Shown in pieces: positions 44,200 through 53,889 of a stretch of DNA of 64,000 bases. Below the pieces are notes generated by a model. That model saw nothing but the letters and a program-made list of their open reading frames with translations. It was not told where the DNA came from and did not search any database. This DNA comes from Buddleja alternifolia (lineage: Eukaryota > Streptophyta > Magnoliopsida > Lamiales > Scrophulariaceae). The translations under genes and the position numbers were made by a program. The stretch lies in assembly GCA_019426215.1 (NCBI GenBank), contig CM033406.1, positions 6,649,001 to 6,713,000 on the forward strand. The letters run 5' to 3'. How positions within the stretch are numbered: the first letter of the stretch is position 1; each line of letters begins with the position of its first letter.

Positions 44200-45400
44200 T
44201 AGGTGCAATAATGTGGTGGGTCAACGAGGGTAACGTGCACATGGTCCCTCATACAACCATTTCCTTCATAGTGTTTCAAACGGTAGCCATTAACAATGAA
44301 AGAACCCTTTGTTTCGTGTGAAATTTCAACCGCACCGGAGGGGTAAACTTTCATGACAGTGAAAGGTCCTGACCATTTAGAGCGTAGTTTACCGGGAAAA
44401 AGTCGGAGGCGGGAATTGAATAAAAGGACCTGTTCTCCCTCGGTAAACTCCCTCGGTGTGATGCGCTTGTCATGCCAGCGTTTTGTTCGTTCCTTGTAGA
44501 TTTTTGCGTTTTCATAGGCCTCCTGTCGGAACTCATCCAGCTCGTTCAATTGCAACAACCTGTGTTTGCCAACATCTTGCAAATCAAAATTAAGCAATTT
44601 AATTGCCCAAAATGCCCTATGCTCTAGCTCAACGGGTAGGTGGCAAGCTTTCCCAAAAACGAGTCGGTAAGGTGACATGCCAATAGGTGTCTTAAACGCA
44701 GTTCGATATGCCCACAGGGCATCATCTAACTTAAGAGACCAATCCTTTCGAGATGAATTTACCGTTTTCTCAAGGATGCGTTTAAGTTCCCGATTGGACA
44801 CTTCAACTTGACCACTCGTTTGAGGGTGGTACGGTGTGGAAATCTTATGTGTGACACCATATTTTTGCAAAAGATTATCAAACTGTTTGTTGCAAAAATG
44901 AGTGCCACCATCACTTATAATGGCTCGAGGGGTACCGAATCGAGTGAAAATGTGTTTTTTCAAAAATTTAACTACCACCCTTGAATCATTCGTACGTAAA
45001 GCCTCCGCTTTGACCCATTTAGACACATAATCAACCGCTACTAGAATGTATTTATTGGAGCATGAGCTAGGGAATGGTCCCATAAAGTCAATGCCCCAAA
45101 CATCAAAAAGTTTGCATTCTAGTATGTTGTTTAACGGCATTTCATGTTTCCTCGAAATATTCCCTGTTCTTTGGCATTGATCACAAGAAGATACATACGC
45201 ATGCACATCTTTAAATAGGGAGGGCCAGAAAAAACCTGATTGGAGAACTTTTGAGGCGGTCTTAGTAGGCCCAAAGTGGCCACCTACCTTGCCATCATGG
45301 CAATGGCTCATAATAGATGTCATTTCTTCCGTCGGGACACAACGCCTGATAATGCCATCTGCACAATTCTTAAACAAAAATGGCTCTTCCCTTGACATCA
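44199..45400 (-). pseudogene. integrase of element B
   Basis: The minus-strand frame that is integrase from about SREEPF onward (near 45395). N-terminal zinc domain (H...H and CDQCQ), catalytic triad Asp in GIDFMGPF, Asp in SDGGTHF, Glu in QVEVSNRE with 35 residues between the last two, then the [12 protein letters not shown]-terminal motif. Stop at 44201-44199. The domain itself is intact but is separated from RNase H by a one-base frame change near 45400, so it would not be made as part of pol. It catalyses insertion of retrotransposon DNA. Confidence 0.88.
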
Positions 45401-46735
45401 GATAAAAATTTCTTCTTTTGATAAAAAGTGAGATTAGGGGGAAGTGCACCCATGACAACATAATTTGCAAAATCAGCATACCAGGGGAAAGCACCATGAA
45501 TCACCGTATACAATTGTTCATCCGGAAACTTTTCCCCGATTGGTTTTTCAATGATTGAATCGGAGACAGGAGCTTCTATCCTAGACAAATGGTCAGCTAC
45601 CACATTCTCAACTCCCTTTTTATCCCTAATTTCTAGATCAAATTCTTGGAGAAGAAGAATCCATCTAATAAGGCGAGGTTTGGCATCCTTCTTTGCAAGT
45701 AGATACTTAAGTGCAAAGTGATCAGTGTAAACAATGACTTTGTTCAAGACAAGGTATGAATGAAACTTATCAAATGCAAAGACTATAGCTAGCAATTCCT
45801 TTTCCGTCGTGGCATAATTTAACTGAGCATCATTTAAAGTTCGACTCGCATAATAAATGGTGTAGAATACCTTATCTTTCCTTTGTCCGAGTACAGCTCC
45901 AACTGCTGAATCACTAGCATCACACATAAGCTCAAATGGGAGGTTCCAATCTGGAGGTGCCATGATGGGCGCTGAAATTAATTTTTCCTTGAGCGTGTGA
46001 AAAGCCTGCAAACACTTATCATCAAAGTTAAACGGTGTATCTTTTACCAACAAATTAGATAATGGTTTAGCAATTTTCGAAAAGTCTAAAATGAAACGCC
46101 TGTAAAATCCTGCATGACCAAGAAAGCTCCTGACGGCTTTCACCGAAGAGGGTGGGGGGAGCTTTTCAATGACCTCAACTTTAGCTTTATCCACTTCAAT
46201 CCCCTTGTGAGAGATTTTGTGGCCAAGCACAATTCCTTCTTGAACCATAAAATGACACTTTTCCCAATTTGACACAAGATTAGTTTCTTCACATCGTTTT
46301 AGAACACGTGTTAAATGGTTAAGACATGTATCGAAAGAAGTTCCAAAAACTGAAAAATCATCCATAAAAATTTCTAGGGAATCCTCGACCATGTCATGAA
46401 AAATAGCCATCATACATCGTTGAAAGGTGGCAGGGGCATTACATAGGCCAAATGGCATCCGCCTATAAGCAAATGTGCCATAAGGACAAGTGAAAGTGGT
46501 TTTCTCTTGATCCTCAGGTGTGATGGCAATTTGATTATAGCCAGAGTAGCCATCTAGGAAACAATAAAACTCATGCCCGGTTAACCTCTCAAGCATTTGA
46601 TCAATGAAGGGAAGGGGAAAGTGGTCTTTCCGGGTGGCCTCATTTAATTTTCGATAATCAATGCATACTCGCCACCCGGTAACTGTTCGTGTGGGAATTA
46701 ATTCATTGTTAGCATTGGTAATAACAGTTATACCT
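45401..46735 (-). pseudogene. reverse transcriptase and RNase H of element B
   Basis: Minus-strand frame with RT motifs [10 protein letters not shown] (about 46665), [13 protein letters not shown] (about 46450) and catalytic FMDD (about 46360), then RNase H with CDASD (about 45925), the ATTEKELLA Glu motif (about 45810) and YTDH (about 45725), and the linker VADHLSRIE. The frame is joined neither to protease upstream (a base missing near 46735) nor to integrase downstream (near 45400). The YMDD/FMDD form and domain order are those of Ty3/gypsy. Confidence 0.9.
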
Positions 46736-47866
46736 CCTTCTTCGGGACCACTTGAGTTGGACTCACCCAATTGCTATCGGAGATAGGATAGATAATACCT
46801 GCATCGAGTAGCTTAATTACCTCCTTTTTAACAACTTCTTGCATCATTGGATTGAGTCGTCTTTGCGGTTGAATGGTGGGCTTATATTCATCCTCCATGA
46901 GGATCTTATGCATACATACCGTTGGACAAATCCCCTTAATATCAGCTATTTTCCATCCAAAAGCCTTTTTATGGGCTTTCAACACCGTAAGCAGCTTCTC
47001 CTCCATAATGTCTGTCAAAGATGAAGAGATTATAACAGGTAAAAATTCTGAATCTTGTAAGTAAGCATACTTGAGATGAGAAGGAAGAGGTTTAAGCTCA
47101 AGAGGTGGCGGTTCTTCAATTGAGGGCTTTGGTGATGAAGTGATTGGTCTATCCAGAACTTCGAAACGAGGTCGAAAACTTCTTTTGTAAGGTGGATTTG
47201 CCTCGAGAAAAGCAACAGCGTCCCTCAAGTTATTGTTTTCCATTGTCTCATCCATGGGATTCACAAGACATGCCTCCACTTGATCTTCGTATTGATTTCC
47301 CTGAAAATGTCCAGAAATTAAAGTATCAAATGCATCAATGTGGAAACAAGTAGAATCATTAGATGGTGTTCGCATAGCATGATACACATTTATTGTCACT
47401 TGCTCATCTCCCACTCTAAGAGTTAATTGACCATTGGCAATATCAATTAATGCTCGTCCGGTGGCGAGGAATGGTCGACCAAGAATGAGTGGTAGCTCGA
47501 CATCCTCCTCCATATCTAGAACTACAAAGTCCACCGGGAATATGAATTTTTCGACTTTCACTAAAACATCTTCCACTATTCCTCGTGGGTACTTGATGGA
47601 CCTATCAGCGAGTTGCAATGAAATAGTGGTAGGCTTGGGCTCGCCAAGTCCTAATTTCCTGAAAAGTGACAAAGGAAACAAATTAATACTGGCACAGAAT
47701 CACACAAAACTTTAGAAAAAGAAATAGAACCGATAGTGCAAGGAATTGTAAAGCTTCCGAGATCCTTAAGCTTTTGAGGTATCCGGTTTTGCAATATAGC
47801 CGAGCATTCTGCAGTAAGGGCTATAGTTTCATGTTCCTCCAACTTTCTCTTGTTAGAAAGGATATC
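46736..47866 (-). pseudogene. protease of element B, with a frameshift at the active site
   Basis: Minus strand, starting right after the C insertion. The catalytic Asp codon is 47701-47699, followed by Ser; one base is then missing, so the Gly-Ala-Ser and the next 300 codons are read in another frame. That second frame contains LILGRPFLATG (about 47490) and continues to the RT N-terminal VPKK region near 46740, where another base is missing. Compared with the CDTGAS of element A, the loss at the active site inactivates the protease. Confidence 0.85.
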
Positions 47867-49460
47867 TGACACGACAAAATCCTAGCAAGAGAACTAGGTC
47901 GCGTAAGTAGTAAAGTGGATGGTTAAGTCCGGGGTTATCGTATCCGCAGGGACAACTATAATCTAAGTACCGAGACTACTATATTACTCAATTCTAAGTT
48001 AAATCGGTTGATAGAAAGGTTGATTAACTAATTAATAAATGCTAGAAAATAAACTAAGGCAACGTCACACCAAATAAAGGGAGGAAACAATAGAGAGAAG
48101 CGATCAAGGCACATGGTTCAACCAATTATGCATTTCGATTGTGATTTAGGTTCTATTGGATTATTAGATTGATTTAGCTAAGGTGAAATTCCCTAACGTA
48201 CGTACCACCCAATCTCTTGGCATAGCAACCCTACCCTTGGTAACGATTTCCTATATATCTCTATATGAAAACCCGATTAACAAGGATGCATTTAAGGTCT
48301 AGGAATTCCCCACGTGAATGGAAAGCCACCTAAAGAAACCGAGTCTATCTCTAGTCGGTTTAACTATAGGGTATTCAATGTTTATATCTTCCCTGGGTTA
48401 TTATCTCTCGATCTCTAACCCAGGCATTTTATCAAACACTTGGTGATCAAGCAAATGTAGCATTGAGATCAAATATTGAATACATAGCTAAAACCAAAAT
48501 TAATCCAATAAACACCAACAAATCAACAATCAAAATAACATAAATGGCCTATCCGTGGCCTCAATCAAACAAGTTTAGCTCATATTCATGTCAAAAGTGC
48601 AAATATAAATCATACAAGTCATAGGAGATTTGAACAAATTCAAGAAACAAATATGTAAAAACTCCCTAATTCTTGTAGAGATGTGGATTCCTTGTTGAAT
48701 TCTCCATGTTTTGACCTTTAATCTTCTCTTCTAAGCTCTCCCTCTCTCTATTTTCGTGTGGTTGCTGATATCCAAGGTGAGTTAGGGTAAAAAATGGCTA
48801 AAAGGGGTATTTATAGACCAACCCGCTGCCTCGAACGCCGCGGCTTTCGCTTGTTGAACGCCTCGGCGTTGGCTACTGCATGTGAATGCCGCGGCGTTCG
48901 TGGATGAACGCCTCGGCGTTCGTCCCCTGCTGCTCCAGCCAGTTTTGGTAAACTTCGCATAACTTTCTCTACCGATGTCGGAATTCACTGATTCAAGTTG
49001 CTGTAGAATCCTAAAACAAAGATCTACAACGCTCCAGAAGACACTAGGGCCGAAATCAAAGGTTAAAGATGACAAAATTGTCTCACAAGTCACTGAATGA
49101 GAAAACTCCATCGTAAGACGTCTCTTCCGATGACGTTTTCACCTCCTTCCCTACATATCTGATCTTTGTCTTCAACATAAGAAATGTACCTTTGCCTCTT
49201 ATCTTTCCATTGGTAAATCAAGTGTGTAATTTGGACATGGGTAGAGAACACTATTCAATAAACTCTATCACTGCGCAGACAGTTTGTATCTTTATGCATG
49301 ATTTACCTTCAATCCTTGTTCTTTTCCTCCAAATGTTATGTTATTCTATAAAATATGAGAAGACAAGGATCAAAGCATCATATGTGATCAAATTATCAAG
49401 GAAACAATAAAAACTAAGTCGATAAACGGGGGAAAACTAGTGTAAAAATAACATATATCA
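47867..49460 (-). repeat. 3' LTR of element C
   Basis: 1594 bp. The first 960 bp (47867-48830) are nearly identical to element B LTRs. Then come the palindromic array (48834-48920), about 430 bp absent from B, and a B-like end from about 49370. TATA on the minus strand at 48815-48808. Confidence 0.92.
48808..48920 (-). promoter_or_regulatory. U3 promoter with palindromic array, element C 3' LTR
   Basis: TATAAATA on the minus strand (48815-48808) with four palindromic units upstream (48834-48920). Two units are perfect at the ends but have CCTCGG at the centre, so here the CCGCGG core is not kept in every unit. The 5' LTR copy is at 53232-53344. Confidence 0.6.
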
Positions 49461-49497
49461 ACTACCCCCAAACTTAGCATTGATCGTCCTCGATCAA
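49461..49497 (-). other. terminal hairpin and polypurine tract of element C
   Basis: Minus strand: TTGATCG, loop AGGA, CGATCAA (49497-49480), four bases, then AAGTTTGGGGGTAGT (49475-49461) ending at the LTR. Confidence 0.82.
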
Positions 49498-50950
49498 ATA
49501 CAATCAAACACACATATGATGATTGAAAATTTCATTTGCCAATTCACACACATAAGAGCAAGCATTATACCTTCAAAAACGATTATGAAAAGCTACACGA
49601 TGCTTTGAACATTCAACAATTTGAAAACCTCACAAAATCTTAGTTTCCATCCCTATATCATGAACTCCCACATCCATATTCATGTCAAGAGCACACTTTA
49701 GAAAAGATTATGCAAATCAATTGGAAGGTAAAGACATAGAAACAATTCAATATTCGTTAACTCATCGGTGTGTATAATGTGCAAAAGTCACAATCAAAAG
49801 GTCTTTCCGGCTTGTAATGTAAGGCTAGGTGATGGCTAGGACCGGAAGATATGGATAAAGTGACTAAGTCAAGAGAGCCTATGACTCAAAATCATCGAGC
49901 TAAATTCTCATATAAACCATATAAACTTTCACAACTTATCACTTATCCCTTTTTCATTCTCTTTTTCCTATCAACTTACAACCCCCAAACTTGTTTCTTT
50001 TCATATCAGGTTGTACATAGATTTCCAAGCCAAATGATCCAATTGAGTGCCAAGATCAAAGCCTAGTCGAGAGCACAATTTTTTTTCATATATATATCTA
50101 TCTCTCTCTCGACTATTTAGCCCATTGCTCAAGTTTTCATTTCATCCCCTTTTTTACATAATACTTCAAACCTCAAATATTCCAACATGGCCAAAACATC
50201 ACTATCTAACTCATATACATTCAAATCAAAACAAGGTGACTACCCATATTCAAGTCAAATGATATAAAGTTCTAAACTCTCTTGATTGGGTGTAAGACAT
50301 TGTTTTTCTTTTAGGGTAGAAGGTGGTTGTCGTGGCTTATGAAATAAAGTCGAATGGTGGTTTCTAGTGTGCTTAGCACACTCCATTCTTATCAATACGG
50401 CTCAAATCAAGGTCTAGAGATTATGCAATATAGAGAAGGCCAAAATGTAAGGCTAACAACAATGAAAGATGGCCTAAATCATTTTATGACTTCACAACAT
50501 TAAAACACACTTCAAAGTCAACAAAATTGAAAGTCCAAAGTTTTAAATCCTCAAACAAATCGCATAAGCATGACTAAAAAGGGCTTTCAAGTCACAACAT
50601 ATGACATGTTGACCACTGATAAGAAACTTTGACTTCGAGAGAGTGGAGATATTCAAACGCATTATGCTCTTATGCAAGGGTGCACCAATTCATGAATTCT
50701 ACATCAACAAGGTTGTACCCCAAACTTAAATTAAACATTGTCCTCAATGTTCATGAAATAAATGCAATGTAAGAGGGATAAGCGATACAACCCTGAAATG
50801 GAGAGAAACGGAGGGAGCATGGTGGTGGGCTCATATCCCAGGATCAAACTGTGATCAAAACCTGAACGAGAGAAAACTCAAAGGAAACCATATCAAAACG
50901 AGTTAAGGGGGAGGGAAACAAGACAAGGGCATAAAAGAAAAGAAAGAAAG
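49498..50950 (-). other. 3' non-coding region of element C
   Basis: About 1.45 kb without an ORF, homologous to 40530-41930 of B. It carries the internal hairpin (AACATTG, AGGA, CAATGTT at 50751-50734) and the polypurine-like AAGTTTGGGGTA (50727-50716). Confidence 0.7.
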
Positions 50951-50962
50951 CAATAAAAGAAA

Positions 50963-51010
50963 CTTGGGTTGCCTCCCAAGAAGCGCTTGTTTAACGTCAT
51001 TAGCTCGACT
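50963..51010 (-). promoter_or_regulatory. post-coding double hairpin, element C
   Basis: Minus strand: AGTCG...TGAC (51010-50996, one G-U pair) and, 15 nt later, CTTGGG, loop AGGCAA, CCCAAG (50980-50963). It begins 11 nt after the ORF stop (51024-51022). Confidence 0.72.
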
Positions 51011-51021
51011 CCTTGCATTGC

Positions 51022-52176
51022 TCACGGTGGATTGTAAGGAGCAATGCCAACTTTGTAGGGACGAGTTTTCTTATGCTTTTTCCAATTGGGTAATGGCATA
51101 TCCCCTCCAATCTTTATCATAAAACCTGGAATAATAAAAAGTGAGCACAAATTCTCTTCTATAAATATGTAATTGAAATGCAAAGAGTAAAGTGTAAATT
51201 CTAGAGGAGGGGGATCATCAATTGATGGATACAATTGGTGTGTGACTGTCTCAAACTCCCCTAGTCTTGTCGTTGGCAACCTCAATTGTGAAATCTCCAA
51301 GTGATTTATATAACCTATGATTTTGTCATTCTCATCCGTAGTATCACTTGATTTCATGGTGTATGTCTCGGATGAATCATTGAAGTTGCATACTTTGACT
51401 TGACCATCTTCCACTATATCCCTCCGGTGATTGATGGATTCTCTTAAGAATTCAAGGGATATGATGGTAGGTGGCATTGGGTTCTTGAAGATTTCTAATG
51501 TTCTTTCTTGGCCATGTCGTGAAATGGATTTAAAAATCTCTTTCTTCATTCGTATATGCTCAGTTGTCTTTGCCTCTATTTTGACACACATGGATTCGGG
51601 AGGTGGTTCTTCTTTAGTGATAGGATGTAGACATTGTAGTTCTAAATCAAAACCATGTTCAACTTCTATATTGAGGGATGCCTCATTCTCTTTGGTGCTA
51701 CTCTCCATGGTGCAAGGCGCTCTCTCCTTCCATAAGTTGACTGCTTGATTTACTAATCTTGCCACTTCCTTTCTATGAGCTTCTGACTCCTTTCTTCGAG
51801 CTTCTGACTCCTCGAAACTTGCTTCTGCCTCCTTTATGCTAACTTGTACCCATACACTAAATTCATTCCCCAAGGCCTCAATTTTAGACCTCGTCTCTAG
51901 CTCTTGTTGATGAAAACTATCATGTTGTTGGTAAGGAAGGCTACCGGCATGGTCAAACCCCGATGAGAGTATCATTGCATCATTGTTGTAACTCCATGTT
52001 GAGCTTGGATGATTTATCCAACCGGGATGTATCATGTTATTTTGACATGTTGAGTTTGGGTGATTTATCCAACCGGGATGGTAGGAGGGCTCATAGGATT
52101 TCATTTGCATTGAGCTTGATGTGGTGATTGATGAATCCATATCCTGACATGGCCATTGAAAGTTATAAGCACTCAT
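51022..52176 (-). CDS. condensed gag/protease-derived ORF of element C, 384 codons
   Basis: The only ORF of the element and open throughout; ATG at 52176, about 115 bp after the primer site. In order it seems to keep: two copies of a PGWINHP motif matching the PGWRNHP of element B gag; a Glu/Ala/Lys-rich coiled coil (about residues 95-150) like the gag C-terminal helix; a block SL.....SI..R..IVED..VKV corresponding to the protease region after the active site; SIDDPPPLE matching SIEEPPPLE of B between protease and RT; and a Pro-Pro tail. The capsid domain, zinc knuckle, catalytic Asp, RT and integrase are all absent. Function unknown. Homology is by eye. Confidence 0.75.
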   Translation of the reverse strand: MSAYNFQWPCQDMDSSITTSSSMQMKSYEPSYHPGWINHPNSTCQNNMIHPGWINHPSSTWSYNNDAMILSSGFDHAGSLPYQQHDSFHQQELETRSKIEALGNEFSVWVQVSIKEAEASFEESEARRKESEAHRKEVARLVNQAVNLWKERAPCTMESSTKENEASLNIEVEHGFDLELQCLHPITKEEPPPESMCVKIEAKTTEHIRMKKEIFKSISRHGQERTLEIFKNPMPPTIISLEFLRESINHRRDIVEDGQVKVCNFNDSSETYTMKSSDTTDENDKIIGYINHLEISQLRLPTTRLGEFETVTHQLYPSIDDPPPLEFTLYSLHFNYIFIEENLCSLFIIPGFMIKIGGDMPLPNWKKHKKTRPYKVGIAPYNPP

Positions 52177-52266
52177 ATCTTCAAAAATTAAAAATAAACA
52201 AAATTAAAAGAAAATGACCTAATCTCAGATTGAATAAGAGAATCTCGATATTAGATACCATAGTTG

Positions 52267-52284
52267 TCCCCGGCAACGGCGCCA
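52267..52284 (-). other. primer-binding site of element C, tRNA-Asp
   Basis: The plus strand shows TCCCCGGCAACGGCGCCA, the 3' end of tRNA-Asp itself, so the minus strand is its perfect 18-nt complement. Six bases separate it from the 5' LTR. Confidence 0.88.
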
Positions 52285-52290
52285 AAAACT

Positions 52291-53884
52291 TGACACGACA
52301 AAATCCTAGCAAGAGAACTAGGTCGCGTAAGTAGTAAAGTGGATGGTTAAGTCCGGGGTTATCGTATCCGCAGGGACAACTATAATCTAAGTACCGAGAC
52401 TACTATATTACTCAATTCTAAGTTAAATCGGTTGATAGAAAGGTTGATTAACTAATTAATAAATGCTAGAAAATAAACTAAGGCAACGTCACACCAAATA
52501 AAGGGAGGAAACAATAGAGAGAAGCGATCAAGGCACATGGTTCAACCAATTATGCATTTCGATTGTGATTTAGGTTCTATTGGATTATTAGATTGATTTA
52601 GCTAAGGTGAAATTCCCTAACGTACGTACCACCCAATCTCTTGGCATAGCAACCCTACCCTTGGTAACGATTTCCTATATATCTCTATATGAAAACCCGA
52701 TTAACAAGGATGCATTTAAGGTCTAGGAATTCCCCACGTGAATGGAAAGCCACCTAAAGAAACCGAGTCTATCTCTAGTCGGTTTAACTATAGGGTATTC
52801 AATGTTTATATCTTCTCTGGGTTATTATCTCTCGATCTCTAACCCAGGCATTTTATCAAACACTTGGTGATCAAGCAAATGTAGCATTGAGATCAAATAT
52901 TGAATACATAGCTAAAACCAAAATTAATCCAATAAACACCAACAAATCAACAATCAAAATAACATAAATGGCCTATCCGTGGCCTCAATCAAACAAGTTT
53001 AGCTCATATTCATGTCAAAAGTGCAAATATAAATCATACAAGTCATAGGAGATTTGAACAAATTCAAGAAACAAATATGTAAAAACTCCCTAATTCTTGT
53101 AGAGATGTGGATTCCTTGTTGAATTCTCCATGTTTTGACCTTTAATCTTCTCTTCTAAGCTCTCTCTCTCTCTATTTTCGTGTGGTTGCTGATATCCAAG
53201 GTGAGTTAGGGTAAAAAATGGCTAAAAGGGGTATTTATAAACCAACCCGCTGCCTCGAACGCCGTGGCGTTCGCTTGTTGAACGCCTCGGCGTTGGCTAT
53301 TGCATGTGAACGCCGCGGCGTTCGTGGATGAACGCCTCGGCGTTCGTCCCCTGCTGCTCCAGCCAGTTTTGGTAAACTTCGCATAACTTTCTCTACCGAT
53401 GTCGGAATTCACTGATTCAAGTTGCTGTAGAATCCTAAAACAAAGATCTACAACTCTCCAGAAGACACTAGGGCCGAAATCAAACGTTAAAGATGACAAA
53501 ATTGTCTCACAAGTCACTGAATGAGAAAACTCCATCGTAAGACGTCTCTTCCGATGACGTTTTCACCTCCTTCCCTACATATCTGATCTTTGTCTTCAAC
53601 ATAAGAAATGTACCTTTGCCTCTTATCTTTCCATTGGTAAATCAAGTGTGTAATTTGGACATGGGTAGAGAACACTATTCAATAAACTCTATCACTGCGC
53701 AGACAGTTTGTATCTTTATGCATGATTTACCTTCAATCCTTGTTCTTTTCCTCCAAATGTTATGTTATTCTATAAAATATGAGAAGACAAGGATCAAAGC
53801 ATCATATGTGATCAAATTATCAAGGAAACAATAAAAACTAAGTCGATAAACGGGGGAAAACTAGTGTAAAAATAACATATATCA
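52291..53884 (-). repeat. 5' LTR of element C
   Basis: 1594 bp, equal in length to the 3' LTR; the promoter array is at 53258-53344 and the TATA at 53239-53232. Confidence 0.92.
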
Positions 53885-53889
53885 ATATC

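Larger units (their letters stand above)
47867..53884 (-). mobile_element. element C: non-autonomous Athila derivative, 6.0 kb, nested in B
   Basis: Two 1594-bp LTRs (47867-49460 and 52291-53884) differing at nine positions by eye, a perfect target duplication ATATC (47862-47866 and 53885-53889), a tRNA-Asp primer site and a polypurine tract. The interior is 2830 bp with a single 384-codon ORF. The outer parts of the LTRs and the 3' non-coding region are close to element B, so it is a deletion derivative of a B-like element. It lies between gag and protease of B, in the same orientation. Confidence 0.93.
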
